Translations under genes and position numbers: made by a program
Part shown: positions 48,891 through 60,575 of the stretch, one piece after another
How the letters are laid out: the number at the start of each line of letters is the position of its first letter
Position numbering within the stretch: the stretch's first letter is position 1
The notes under the pieces: model-generated
Seen by the model: only the letters and a program-made list of their open reading frames with translations
What the model was told of the DNA's origin: nothing
The model's database searches: none
From: Ixodes scapularis
Lineage: Eukaryota; Arthropoda; Arachnida; Ixodida; Ixodidae
Assembly (NCBI RefSeq): GCF_016920785.2
Contig: NW_024609958.1
Coordinates: 1,674,001-1,738,000, forward strand
Length of the DNA: 64,000 bases
Direction: 5' to 3'

Positions 48891-48962
48891 ACTCACTCAC
48901 CCTCACCTCACGTGTGAAGATGAGGGTGAGTGAGGGTGAGTGAGGGCCCTCATGAGTGAGGT
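48891..48962. repeat. Minisatellite unit in both orientations
   Basis: CACTCACCCTCACC (from 48892) is followed within about 25 bases by the complement form GAGGGTGAGTGAGGG (48928-48962), so the tail of the array can fold back. Confidence 0.7.
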
Positions 48963-50390
48963 TTGCCGAGGTATGGTTCCAAGTGAAACCAACGCACTTT
49001 CAATCGCTTCGAAAGGTACGTATAGACGACTTTATTACTTGCAGCATTGAGTGCTTTGGTATACACAGATCAAAGCGAACACTGAAGGACAGAAGGGATA
49101 CATGATGTTTTGAAATCGCAGCTTATTTGAACGCATGCGTCCCCTGCTGAAAGCGTCTGGCTGTGCTCTGTTGCAGACGTCGTTTGTTTTTTTTTCTTTC
49201 AGAACTTTCTCAGTTTTGATGACTGCAAAATTTGAGCCCGATTTATTGAGTGGAAACTGTATTATATACGCAATGTTACTTTGCTTTACGATTGTAATCA
49301 TAATTTATTTGCAATTATATTTTATATTGTATTTATGGCAGAGCAATGCCACCACCAGGACAAGATACGGGCAACAGAAACTGCGCACATAGTTTAAGTT
49401 ATCTCCTCTCTTGTATCGCTGTCAAGGAACTTCAAACACGTAATGAAGTCGATTTCAGCTTGAGATGAAGGAAGCAGGTCACTAGTTTCCCGAAACGGAG
49501 TTCCGAAACGATTAAATAAATGGGTTTCGCTAGAACGGCATCGCTAATTCACCGTTCGCTCAAATGAACACCTACATTCACTAAAGTTTGTCGTTCGATG
49601 AAACATCATGGGCAGGGCTTCGTTCACTAAAACGTCGTTCGATCAAGTTAGTTCCTCCAATGCCGTACCCTACTCAACGTTAATCACGGCACGTGGTAGT
49701 GTGTTAACACTTCAAGATTTATAGTTTCTACCATTTGAATAGAAAAGTACCTGTAAAAAGTAGCTTCATTTAGTTACAAGTTACTGGGAATGTACCTGAT
49801 ACAAATACAGATACCGAGAAATTAAAGTAGCTAGGTTTGTACCTCAGGTACAGCAAAAGTACCTAGATACCGATTTCTAGTTACTTGTACCTAGGTGCTT
49901 TACAACCCTGTTCCCAGGATACCCTTAGCGAAAACTAATACGTTTGAAATATACCACATTCTAATTTGAGTGTATTTGAAATACAGTTCATAATTTTAAG
50001 TACACGAAAAATAGACCGAAAATATAAACTTCTTTTTTTTACTTAGTACCAAAATATACGTCTAAAAATCATTTTAAAATACCTTTACTTAAACTACATT
50101 TCAAGTTCCCTTCATGCGTTTTGAAATATGTAAATACTAAATTAATATGCACAAAATACCTTTCACATATATTTCTTGAAGTATTTATTTAATTCATGCA
50201 AAATATACTCCAACCCTAAAAAAATGGAGCAATCAAAAATACGTGCAGAATACTCTTAAAATACCTGAAAATCGTAAATACTGTTGTGTTATACTCTAAG
50301 TACCTTTTGACTGCAATACTTCGGTAGTTTGACTTAAACTACCAAAATATTGAAAAGCTACCCTTCTAGAAGCTCGCTTCAAGCGGATAT
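48963..50390. other. No gene seen; GTACCT-rich tract
   Basis: A+T-rich. About 49745-49910 carries TTAC/GTACCT words resembling the GTAAC-type MITEs elsewhere. 49915-50345 is rich in AAATAC words. No gene. Confidence 0.45.
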
Positions 50391-50576
50391 GGAGTACACT
50401 GAAGCGCCTGCCCAGGTAGCACACCATGTCGGCCGATACTGGGATTACGTCGGCCAGTACCGGGAGCTGTACGGCGGATCCCGGCCAGGGACGCCGGTAA
50501 GAAACCGATCCCGGCCGATATCGGGGACTCGTTGTCTAAACTGGCCAGCGCCAGCCGGAAAGTTCCCGATACCGGC

Positions 50577-50990
50577 CGACATCGTTTTCTTGCTTTAGTC
50601 ACCGGCCAGTCTAGCCATGGAGTTTCCGGTGACTGGCCGATATCGTTTTCTTGCTGTAGTCACTGGCCAGTCTAGCCATGGAGTTTCCGGTGACTGGCCG
50701 ACATCGTTTTCTTGCTGTAGTCACCGGCCAGTCTAGCCATGGAGTTTCCGGTGACTGGCCGATATCGTTTTCTTGCTGTAGTCACTGGCCAGTCTAGCCA
50801 TGGAGTTTCTGGTGACTGGCCGACATCGTTTTCTTGCTGTAGTCAGCGGTCAGTCTAGCCATGGAGTTTCCGGTGACTGGCGGATATCATTTTCTTTCTG
50901 TAGTCACCGGCCAATTCAGCCACGGAGTTTTCGGTGACTGACCGACATCGTTTTCTCGCTGATTTCACAGGCCATTCGAGCCATGCAAGT
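50577..50990. repeat. 60-bp tandem repeat, about seven copies, with 120-bp alternation
   Basis: Units such as GTTTTCTTGCTGTAGTCACC...CATGGAGTTTCCGG repeat every 60 bases. Odd copies have GACATCG and even copies GATATC at the same place. The last two copies are more diverged. The preceding 190 bases share the CGGCC(G/A)(A/G)T words and may be the decayed start. Confidence 0.85.
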
Positions 50991-51239
50991 TTTGATATGT
51001 AACCGACTTGGCTTTTTCGCTGATATAGAAACTATAAGATGGTTACAAATGACCATTTGGTTGGACATGTCTTCAATATGCTAAAAGATGACACCTAATA
51101 TTATCCTTGGCCTAGTATTAACGCCGCGTCATCCTTAAACCAGTTAACAAAGGCTTATTTCAGTTTTGTTAAAAAAGACGGGATCAAACATGGCTGTGGA
51201 ATGAAAATTTAATTTGGTTTACATATATTAATTTTTTCG

Positions 51240-51850
51240 AGAGCAGCTCCTATAGGCGCCCGTTTCCGGCTTGAGCGGCATCGCCGTCGCAGTTGCCGTC
51301 GGCGTAACCGCGCGTTGCATTATGGGAAACGTCCCATAATGCAACGCGCGGGTCTTACTTGTGACCCGCGCATTGCATTATGGGACGTTTCCCATAATTA
51401 CGACGTGTGTGACGTCACGAGGGTCCCGCGCGTTGCATTATGGGAAGCGTCCCATGATGCAACGCGCGGTCGGCGACGGCGACGCCAACATCGCCGTCGG
51501 CGTAACCGCGCGTTGCGTTATGCGAAACGTCCCATAATGCAACGCACCGTCTCATTTGTGACCCGCGCATTGCATTATGGGAAGCGTCTCATGATGCAAC
51601 GCGCGGGTCGGCGACGCCAACGTCGCCGTCGGCGTAACCACGCGTTGAGTTATGGGAAACGTCCTATAATGCAATGTGCAGTCTCATTCGTGACCCGCGC
51701 ATTGCATTATGGGACGTTTCCTATAATGACGTCACAATTGACGTCACGTGTGACGTCACAAGGGTCCCGCACGTTGCATTATGAAAAAAGTCCAATGATG
51801 CAACGCGCGGGTCACTCGTGACCCGCGCGTTGCATTGTGGCGGCGAAACT
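51240..51850. repeat. Array of hairpin modules (GCGTTGCATTATGGGA type)
   Basis: Opens with GCAGCTCCTATAGGCGCCC and then has repeated modules in which GCGCGTTGCATTATGGGA is followed closely by TCCCATAATGCAACGCGC, its complement. At least five such stems are visible, separated by GTCGCCGTCGGCGTAACC and GTGACGTCAC-rich spacers. The long forward frame here is only the repeat translated. Confidence 0.8.
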
Positions 51851-52433
51851 TGCTTTCGATGAGTTGGGTATTTTTACTGCGGCACTGCGCTTCCGTAAAA
51901 ATTTCTACATGTTCTCAACGGCAAGTCTCAGGGCTTACACAGGGTTTTAAAGAGCTTCTTCGACGAATGACTACGAACGAGTAGAAAACGTGTCTTCAGC
52001 ATGTTGCCGCCAGCCTCCGCAACGCTCTAAAAACGGGATTTTTCAACATGCAAAATCGCCGATCGGTGGCTTCACTCTCGCGCTGCAGCTGCAGCGACCA
52101 AGCGGGGATGCGCGATCCAGCCCTTTGAAGTTCTGAAAATTGAGGCAGTGTCTCCTTTTCAGAAAGTTTATTTGATTAACACATTTGTTTTATTAAATTT
52201 ATGAATATTGCATACAAATTATAACGTCTCTTAAATTTTTACAAAAATTTGAAACACTCACTGTTTCTGGCAACCGTTCCAAAGCTACCCAAACCATCCG
52301 AAACACCTGAAGGTTCAAGCGTTCTTCTGAAACTTCCCGAAACCCAAGTTTCTGGAAAAGTTTCTTCGCATCATCAGTGCATAATGTTGATAAGCAAAAT
52401 GGATAATGCTTTCTTATGCCTTGGTTATCTTGC
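51851..52433. other. No gene assigned
   Basis: Mixed sequence with no clear repeat. A plus-strand frame at 52249-52464 runs into a splice-acceptor-like CTTGCAG at 52428-52434 but has no recognised motif. It could hold an upstream exon of the next gene. Confidence 0.35.
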
Positions 52434-52482
52434 AGCCTTCGACGCTCAGCTGCTTAGGCCGTGATAGACCTGCACATCCAGA

Positions 52483-52713
52483 ATGGGCACCTTCAGCAGC
52501 AGAACAGGGAACTGCAAGTCTGTTGGGCAGGTGCTCGGGCACGTGGTGTCTTTCAAGCACCAGGGAGAGCAGGCGAGGCCCGGGGAACAGGCGACGCCCC
52601 AGGAACTGGCCAGGCCTGAACCACCTGAGCTGTTCCTGATGCCTCTCCGCAACATGGAACAGTTTAGTGCTGCAGAAGCGCAGCTGAAGAACTTCACCAA
52701 CAGGACACTGCGG
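52483..52713 (+). CDS. DUF4806-like protein, exon A
   Basis: 77 codons from an ATG at 52483 to a probable donor (GTATTT at 52714). The C-terminal part, MPLRNMEQFSAAEAQL, fits the start of DUF4806 domains, where a short Pro-Leu motif and a helix precede the core. Third positions are GC-rich, consistent with real coding sequence. An in-frame TAG lies 18 bases upstream of the ATG. Either this is the start codon or the upstream frame has been disrupted; an acceptor-like CTTGCAG lies at 52428-52434. It joins exon B in phase 0. DUF4806 proteins are often multiplied by transposition in arthropods and their function is unknown. Confidence 0.55.
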
Positions 52714-54624
52714 GTATTTATGTGTCCTCTTTTTCACAATATTGACAGGTATAGGGCTGTGATTCTTACTTTGTGGTTTAACTTGGGTTATCTGAAGATT
52801 TATGCAAATGGGGTTGGAATGTGGACTGAAGCCTTTTACCGTAATATTTCAAATGGATGCCCACCCAAACTATGTTTTAAGCACAGTCGGTGACAAATTA
52901 AAAATGAGTAAGTTGCCCTACCTTCATTACGGGCCTTCTGTTATTTATAACAGCAGAGTGCATGCACAGCCAATGCACAATGGAAGGCTATTTATTGTAA
53001 GGGGTGCCTTTAAACTGAACCCTGCGATAGAATTGTGTCAAGGTGACGCAACGCCAGTTGCACGTCAGCTTTAGTTGCCTGCGTAAAGTTTTTGCAATTG
53101 TTAAACTGCGTTTCATAGAGGCTACTGAAGGGAGAAATGCTGGACGGTGGCCACCAAAAATAAATATTTGTGCATCATTACATTTTTGAACAGTTCTTTC
53201 CACCCGAAGGTCGTGTAGACAAGAGGCCTTCATGTGCATCCTCATTGAACGGCATTTTAAGTCTTTTTCAACTGCCGCTTCTTGAAATATTTTTAAGTAA
53301 AACATTTCACAACGGGGGAGGTAAAATCGCCCAACACATTTGCCTTCGGGTGCTTACAATATGTCGGCCTGCAAATAATCATAAATCATGCTGATTTGCT
53401 ACGACACTTCTGCCCGTTTTATCCTTAGAAGTTAAATTCCGCACCTGCAACAACTCTCACCGTGAGTATGTGTGCGGAGCACGCACAAACCTGCCTGCGT
53501 GCTTTTTGTGTTCAATGCTTGCTTGACAGAAGGATCGAGATGCTGTAGTATATATTGGGCTTCTTTTGGTTTTGTTCCTGTTCTCACTTGAGGCTATAGT
53601 CAAGAGATCTAAATATTTAGGGCGACAAATTCATTTGTGCTTTCGGCATCTGCTACAGAAGTAAAGGTACATGCTTGAAAATAACTTTTAGCCTGGTCTA
53701 AAATCGCTTTTGAGCGTGCCCACCATATGCGTATGCCCAAACAAATTTGTAAGGGGTTGCCAGATAAATTTTAATTAATTCCATCTTTACTTTACATTAG
53801 TAGTGCATTTCCAAAATGAGATGTTAACCAGTCCTAACTGAAGGTCACCCTATGAGAGGAAATCAAAATTTCCAAGGTGAAAGAGTAACTCTCATTGCAT
53901 TTGCCACTTTATTCAGGGGGTGTGAGTGCATGCGCAGCTGTGTCTCCAGGCATAGCATACGGTAGTCGCACAAGCGATTATTACACGAGGCGAGCTTGAG
54001 CTGAGTAAGTTGGTTCATTGGCCTACAGGGCCACCACTGAGTCAGCACTAAACGAAAATGTGGAAAGGTAACTACTCATACTGTGCTGCTGTTGCCATTT
54101 TTTGCAACTATGATGACGGTTTTGGTCAATTCCTGCCTTTTATGCCTTTTTCAATCCCAGTCTTCGTAAAGTTGTAAAATAGGTGATAAATTTGCAGGGT
54201 GACTAGCCGGCAGCTAGACTAAGCTTTAACAAAGTCAAGATGTGCAGGGTCTTGAATGCACTGTTTTGAGAACCACATACATTATTAAAATTACCGAGTG
54301 GATGCTGATGGGCAAAGAGGATCCATCAAAACGTTTGCACAATTTGAACGTTGCAACGAATTTGACTGACTAATGAGATTTAGCGGAGTATGGAGGGAAA
54401 TATTTTAATCTTTCTGGTTTCGTCGAAGACAGGTAGAGTTGCCATATATTCTAATATTTTTTATTCTCTCTCTAGTAAATATTGTAACCTTTTGATGCAT
54501 GTATAGTGTGGCTTGCTGCATTTACCTGGGCATTCACATTCTCTTACTTGAGACATGTTCATACCATTGTATCTGCATATAAATAACTTCATTGACATAT
54601 TGAGAACACATTTTGTCTTTCTAG
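52714..54624 (+). other. Putative intron of the DUF4806-like gene
   Basis: 1.9 kb, A+T-rich, without recognisable elements or coding frames. Confidence 0.4.
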
Positions 54625-54791
54625 GAGGAGCACCTCGTGTCTCTAGGAGACAGCAAGAACCTGCAGAAGGTGGTGCGAGAGGTGGTGGGACGCCTGTTCT
54701 CAAAGCAAGTCCAGGAGCAGTTCTCTGGCCCTTCTGGGCTACCAAGGAAAGTCAAGGTTCAAGGACGCCATGATGTGTAAGGTGGTCATCG
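54625..54791 (+). pseudogene. DUF4806-like protein, exon B (one-base frameshift)
   Basis: Follows TTGTCTTTCTAG and ends before GTAATG. It encodes EEHLVSLGDSKNLQKVVREV and continues GRLFSKQVQEQFSG, matching the DUF4806 pattern of a LGG-like turn, a helix and a conserved F/W-G motif. In phase with exon A it reaches a stop at 54778-54780. One base out of phase the same exon reads FKDAMMCKVVI, the expected continuation. A single-base indel near 54754-54760 explains this. It is either a real inactivating mutation or a sequencing error. No following exon was found before the repeats at 54880. Confidence 0.6.
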
Positions 54792-54879
54792 GTAATGCAT
54801 ATTCTTTACTAGCTATTAAATTGATGGTATCTCTATTGGAGCTCAATAGACAAGCACAATCTTTGAAATATGTTGACAA

Positions 54880-55620
54880 TTAAAGGGAAACTGAAACACT
54901 TCTTGACAAAAAAACGAGTTATAGGTGACTTCTGGCATATTTTTGTCCTGTGAACCTGAATATCGCTTTCGTTTTCCCCGAAGGGGAAAACGAATGCCAT
55001 TTACAACGAATGACATTTGTGTGATCGGCAAATCAGCTCGCAATCTGTCGCGCGTGGAATGCGCTACGCCCGGAGTGTCGCGCGCTGATTGGCCATCCGC
55101 TTAAATGTCATTCGTTGTTAATGGCACTCGAGTTGCCCGTTTGGCACGGGTATTAGCGCGCGCCACATTCGCATTGGCCTAATGTAGATTTTTCAACGTG
55201 ATAACAACAATCACAAGCGCTGTTGCCCAATAATGAGACCAATGGCGACCTTTGTCGAAAGTTATTTTTAGTTACCGATATGGCCCAAATCGATTAAGAG
55301 AACAAATTTATGGTTCAGTGTTGTTTATCCTGTGCAATTTATTGAGCACAGCCTGTAAATTTAATGATGCTTTAAACAACGTAATTTTTGCAGGCTCAAA
55401 GTTTCGCGAATCGGGCCAAAGCTGAAAATTTGAAATTATTCGCGGGTTCTAAATTTCGCGAATCGAGAGTAGCTTCCCTAGCGTTCACATATTGCCCGAA
55501 TTGTTCGCGGCACGTATTTTTCGCGAATTGTAGGCGATTCGCGAAATTCTAGAAAATTAGGTCCTCGCGAAAATTTAGTCGTTTATAGTAACTATAACAG
55601 GCAAAGTTTTTCTTCCGTTG
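54880..55620. repeat. MITE-like inverted repeats and TTCGCGAA words
   Basis: A TTAAAGGGAAACTGAAACAC block at 54880 resembles TTAA-inserted MITEs. A perfect hairpin, CGTTTTCCCC with its complement, is at 54970-54992. TGCCATTTACAACGAATGAC near 54992 is nearly complemented near 55110. From 55395 to 55590, TTTCGCGAAT-type words recur on both strands. Borders are unclear. Confidence 0.45.
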
Positions 55621-55725
55621 AACCTCCTCGGTGGGGTACACATTTTTATGTCTTGTCAAAACACATCTTGAAGCTAGCGAAGCATCTAAAGCGGAAAGAT
55701 GGTATCGAGTTCGTTAAAAGGTTTA

Positions 55726-55818
55726 AAAGCGCAAAAAACACACGGACTAAGAAACAACACGTAAAACACAGACGGCCGCTGATTTTCAATTTCTTTGGCA
55801 GTGTGTTTTTTGCGCTTT
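55726..55818. repeat. Inverted repeat, AAAGCGCAAAAAACACA
   Basis: AAAGCGCAAAAAACACA (55727) is matched by TGTGTTTTTTGCGCTTT ending near 55818, with about 58 bases between. Confidence 0.6.
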
Positions 55819-55998
55819 CAGATATTTTAATGAACATGAACTTATTAGCCCAATCCAAAATATTAGTTCATGTTATCGAGTTTTTTTTTGTTTTTTTTTT
55901 CTTGGTGTCGTTTTTACATTTAAACTCACCCAAGTGTACGTCAGGGGTTGCTCTTTGAAGGATATCAGGCGTACGTGCACGAAATTAGTCGTGTAGAC

Positions 55999-56030
55999 CA
56001 GGGGTTCTCAAACTGAGTTCCGCGGGCTGG
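55999..56030 (+). mobile_element. Possible 5' terminal repeat of the hAT element
   Basis: CAGGGGTTCTCAAACT is a classic hAT-type terminus and lies 0.6 kb upstream of the transposase exon. I found no matching right end within the window, so the element is probably truncated or the assignment is wrong. The following 56090-56230 holds TTCGAATA-type repeat sequence. Confidence 0.4.
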
Positions 56031-56613
56031 TCTTCTGGGTTCTGCGAGCTCCCAAATGTAGGTTTTGCCTTTTTTTACATATTTGTACCAGAATACTAAT
56101 ATACGGGGGTACTGCGAATATTTAAAACCTTCGAATATCGAAGCAAATAGCCCCATATTTGATTCATACTTCGAATTGAATAGGACTGTTCGAAAAAATA
56201 GATATATTTAGCAAGCATTGCCAAGTTTGAAACTAGATCAGCCGAATTTCGGAGCCCCGAGAAAGCCAAGCTGCTCCGCCGCACTGCCCCGGTTTAAAGT
56301 GGCGCAGGTTAACACCAGCATGCTGGGCGAAGCGGTGATGCTTTCCCCAGGCGCGCTGGTGCAAAGCGCAGTATCGCCCACACAGTGATGCTGTAAAATT
56401 TTGGCTATTTGTTTTCGACATCTTGTAGACCCTGAGATGGGAAACAATAAAAAGCGGACGAAAACAACAGTCTCAAAATATGGTCCCCATCTCAGCGTCT
56501 ACAAGAAGTGCATTACTTACCAGCTCGCCTGCACACTAGCACTGCTTACAACTTTTTTTAATAGTCTACGTATTCAACTTACACTTTTTTTGTTTTTCTT
56601 CTAACTTCTTCAG

Positions 56614-57527
56614 CGCTCGATGATGATGGAAGCATGGTCGGATTGTCTCCTCACCGCGGAGCGGATTGCCACAACACAGATGAAGCGGACCACCAGCCTC
56701 TGTCTGGATTCCACCCAGCGAAGAACTACGAATTCCCGAAGAACAACACCGACAGATCATGCCAATACTCGTGGTTCGAAAGGTTTTCCTGGCTTCAGTA
56801 CATCGAAGATCGCGATGTTGTTTGCCAGAAATGCATCCAGGCATTTAGAGAGAAGGGAGACGACTCTGCAGTCATTGAACCCAGTTTCATAAAAACTGGA
56901 TTTTCAAACTGGAGGAAGGCGCTCGAAACATTCCGTGGTCACGAAAAAAGTCGCTACCCCGTCGAATCCGTTGCGTATCTCGAGACGAAAAAGAAAGGCT
57001 TGGTCGTTATTGGACTCCTCACCAAGCACGCGAGCAGGCAGCAAGAGAAAGCACGAGCTGTGCTGCGCGTGATCATCAGTTCGGTGCGATACCTTTGCAC
57101 CACTGGCCAGGCTTTGCAAGGGCGCACCAAGCAAGAAGGTAACTTGATTGAGCTCCTGGAAGAACGATCAGACGATATACCTGCGCTAAAGAAGTGGCTG
57201 ACTCGAAGAGACAAATGGCTAAGTGGGGAAATCCAAAATGAGATGATTGAAATCATGGCGCAAATGCTCCAGCATGACCTCAGCACTGTAATAAAGACGA
57301 GTCTCTTTTTCGGAATCATTGCTGATGGAACGACCGACGTGACGGGAGACGAGCAGTTCACGCTATGTTTGCGTTGGGTGGAAAGAGGGTCAATGAAAGT
57401 GCACGAAGATTTCATCGGCGTATACAATCCACCCGACACAAAGTCGGAAACACTTTTCAGTGCCGTGAAAGACATGATTGTACGTCTGGGCTTTAGCTTC
57501 GACAAACTGCGAGGAATGTGCTTTGAT
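56614..57527 (+). pseudogene. hAT transposase (ZMYM/DUF4371 clade), N-terminal part
   Basis: First 300 or so codons of a cut-and-paste DNA transposase. It follows a strong acceptor (CTTCTAACTTCTTCAG, 56598-56613). A basic N-terminal exon may lie at about 56438-56491 (NNKKRTKTTVSKY). A TTF-type zinc-finger region is visible (FERFSWLQYIEDRD, CQKC, then GFSNWRKALETFRGHEKS). The expected last ligand after HEKS appears to be replaced (RYP instead of a Cys-His pair). The RNase-H-like core begins with FFGIIADGTTDVTGDEQF, containing the first catalytic Asp. The frame is cut after FDKLRGMCFD by a LINE at 57528. Joined to 60762-62084 it gives an uninterrupted frame of about 738 codons, so the gene was intact when the LINE arrived. 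Confidence 0.85.
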
Positions 57528-57529
57528 AA

Positions 57530-57708
57530 ATATAAATGAACATCTTTGTGTCGAAAACAAGGTATTACTAAACGAAGCTCGCCAGGCAAAGCGAGGGAAA
57601 AACTGGAAATATGTTTGGGTGTCACAGGGCAAGGTCCTTATGCGGAAGACCGAGAACTCGCCTGTCTTGCAGATCACGTGTGAGGGAGACTTGATTAGGG
57701 TGGTGTAA
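57530..57708 (+). pseudogene. LINE ORF1, C-terminal fragment
   Basis: Reads INEHLCVENKVLLNEARQAK and then WKYVWVSQGKVLMRKTENSP before a stop. This is the pattern of the C-terminal domain (baculovirus FP-like) found in ORF1 proteins of L2/CR1-type LINEs. The rest was lost by 5' truncation at insertion. Confidence 0.65.
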
Positions 57709-57751
57709 CTGTTATGAACCTGACGCAAAGACTTGTGTTACTACGTTTATC

Positions 57752-60575
57752 ATGTCTTTCACTTTTCAGCATGTTGAACAACTGATACAGAACGAAGATA
57801 AGCTTTCGATTTTCCATTGCAATGTACGTAGTTTACGAAAAAAACTTTAACTCTTTAGTTGGGCATGTTTCCCAGCATGTGCCTGGTTTTGATGTAATCG
57901 CTGTTAGTGAAACTTGGTTAAAAAACAATGAAACCATTCTTATGCATGGCTACAATTTATCATCTCTTCCACGTGACACGCATACGAGAGGTGGAGGCGT
58001 CGCGTTTTTTGTAAAAGAAAATATTGTTTTCCAGGTTCTATCGCCTGCCGCTATTAGTGATGATGTCATTGAAGCACTTTTTATAAAGCTTGATTGTGGC
58101 GTAATAGTCGGTGTAGTATATCGATCTCCAAGCTCGTTAGTAAGCTATTTTCTTGTAAAATTCGAGGCAGTACTTACGGCATTGTCTAATGGACAGAATG
58201 ATCGCATTGTAGTTGTTGGCGACTTTAACATTGATCTGACTAGTGATACGCATAAGAGCTATACGCTGCTTTTAGAATCTTTCAACTTACGCAACTTCAT
58301 TACTGAACCTACTCGCATTACTAGCACCTCCAGTACGTTAATTGATCATGCTCTTTGCAATACTGATACGGATGCCCATGCTGGTGTTTACCCAAGCTTA
58401 ATAGCTGACCACTTGGCCATTTTTCTTGTTTTACAAAAAGAGATTATTCATAAAAGAAAATCTTGCCGTCCTGAACAGCGCACCAAAATAGATTATGCGC
58501 AGCTTCGCAGGGTATTAGAACGACTAGATATATACTCCAGGTATAATAAAAACGTTCGCATCGAATACTACAACTTCCTTACTAGTCTCAAAAACGCGAT
58601 AATGTTGAGTGCTGTAAAAACGACGTCTAATAAATACAATGTACCGGTTTGTCCTTGGATGACAAGCCAAATTTTAGGGGTACTAAAGGAAAAAGATAAA
58701 TGGTATCATAAATGGACACAACATAAACATAATAATTACTATTTAAGCCAATTTAAACATTTCAGGAACAGATTAGTTTCTATGTTGAGAAAAGGAAAGA
58801 AAGAATATTACTCAACTAAAATTAGGCAAGCGGACGGAAACATTAAAATAATTTGGGACACAGTCAATGATGCTATTGGCCTTCGTCCAAATAAACATGT
58901 ATTACCTGATTTAATCGAACAGAACACGGCAGACACTTTTAATGATTATTTTACTAATATACGGCCAATCCTAGCAGCTCAGTTGCCGCACGTACCTGAT
59001 CCCCAGCAGTCATTGACACCAATTACAAATAGCTTTGTAATGCAAGAAATTGAAGTTAATGAAATAATATCAGTAGTTGGGAATCTTAGAATAGGTAAAG
59101 CCGCAGGACTAGATACAATTCCTATTAAACTATTAAAAGATAATATTGATATTTTAGGTATTCATCTTTTACATTTGTTTAATCACACGTTAGAAAATGG
59201 AATATATCCTAACGAGCTGAAGATATCTAAAGTAATACCCATTTTTAAAGATGGAGAGTCTTCGGCACCGTCCAGCTATAGACCAATTTCAGTTTTAAGT
59301 ACAATTAACACAGTTTTAGAAAAAATAATATGCAAACGTATAAAGGAATTTATAACTAAATACTCAATATTTTGCCACAATCAGCACGGATTTAGACCAA
59401 ATAGATCAACGTCCTCAGCTGTTTTTGTCCTAACTCAACATCTCAACAGAGCTCTCCATAAAAGTAAAATTGCCGTTGTTGTATATTTAGATATAAAAAA
59501 AAGCATTTGACACAGTTAATCATAGTATCTTGCTTTATAAACTCCATCAGTATGGCTTTCGGGGGAAAACGTCGGAGCTGTTTAATAGCTATCTCTCTAA
59601 CCGTAAACAGTGCGTGGTAATAAATAATTTTATCTCTACCCCCCAAACGGTGTTAACTGGTGTGCCCCAGGGCTCAGTTCTTGGGCCCATTCTTTTTTCT
59701 CTTTATGGTAAATGATTTTCCATCGATTTTAAAATATTCAGAAGCATTAATGTACGCCGACGATATGGCACTGATTTTTGTTGGGGATACGTTAGGCGCA
59801 TTGCAGGATAAAATCAATGAGGAATTGATTAGGGTACTGTCATGGTTCACAAGTAATCAACTTACAATCAACCTAAATAAATCTAAGTATACGGTGTTTC
59901 ATTCCAGGAAAAGGGTGATTGATTACGACGAGATAGTTATAAAATTAGATAATACGGAATTACAACACGTTACTTGTTATAAATATTTAGGTGTTCTGTT
60001 TGATTCTGATATGCACTGGAAAAGCCAAATTAAGCACATGTGTTCGAAAATTGCATATGGTTGTTATACATTATTAAAGGCACGCGAATGTTTTGATTTA
60101 TTTATTTTGCGCATGCTCTATTTTGCATTCGTCCACAGTCAGCTGGTCTATTGTATTGAATCCTGGGGTAATACTTACGCTACATACTTAGATCCGGTAA
60201 CTCGCTTGCAAAAACGGACGATACGATTTATAACATTTTCACGAAACACTAACCCTAGTAGACCGCTTCTCCAATCGCTAAACGTGTTGCCATTTAGTTG
60301 TATTTACAAATTAAAATTAGCTCGAACAGTTCGTAAAATCATAGAGTCTAATGAACCCCTTTCTTTGAATTTATTTCGATCTCCCAGGAGACAAACAAGG
60401 GCTGCAGCGAATTATGTTTAATTTACCGCCATGCCATAATGCATATGGACAAAGGCTGATAGAATTTTGTGGTGCTCTAGTTTGGAATGAGATACCTATT
60501 ATTATAAAGTTGGAAAACAACTTTCTGCCCTCGTTAAAACGATTCTTTCGTGATTATGAAATTCAGTTAAGCTAA
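57752..60575 (+). pseudogene. LINE ORF2: endonuclease plus reverse transcriptase, four frameshifts
   Basis: Probable start ATG at 57752, then LSIFHCNVRSLRK, the usual endonuclease opening. Endonuclease motifs: VSETWL, TRGGGVAFF, VVVGDFNIDL, SSTLIDHALCN, IADHLAIF. Reverse-transcriptase motifs: GKAAGLDTIPIKLLK, SYRPISVLS, QHGFRPNRSTSSA, VVYLDIKK, TGVPQGSVLGPILF, and the catalytic MYADDMAL at about 59747. The C-terminus ends YEIQLS with TAA at 60573-60575. The frame is broken four times: in an A run at 57838-57844, in an A run at about 59496-59504, by an extra G near 59707, and near 60415. Homopolymer slippage or assembly error could account for the first two. As written it cannot make a full protein. 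Confidence 0.85.

Noticed and set aside
51315..51821. 168-codon frame of MHYGKRPIMQRAG-type repeats
   Set aside because: It is the direct translation of a hairpin repeat with no codon-level conservation and indels between modules.
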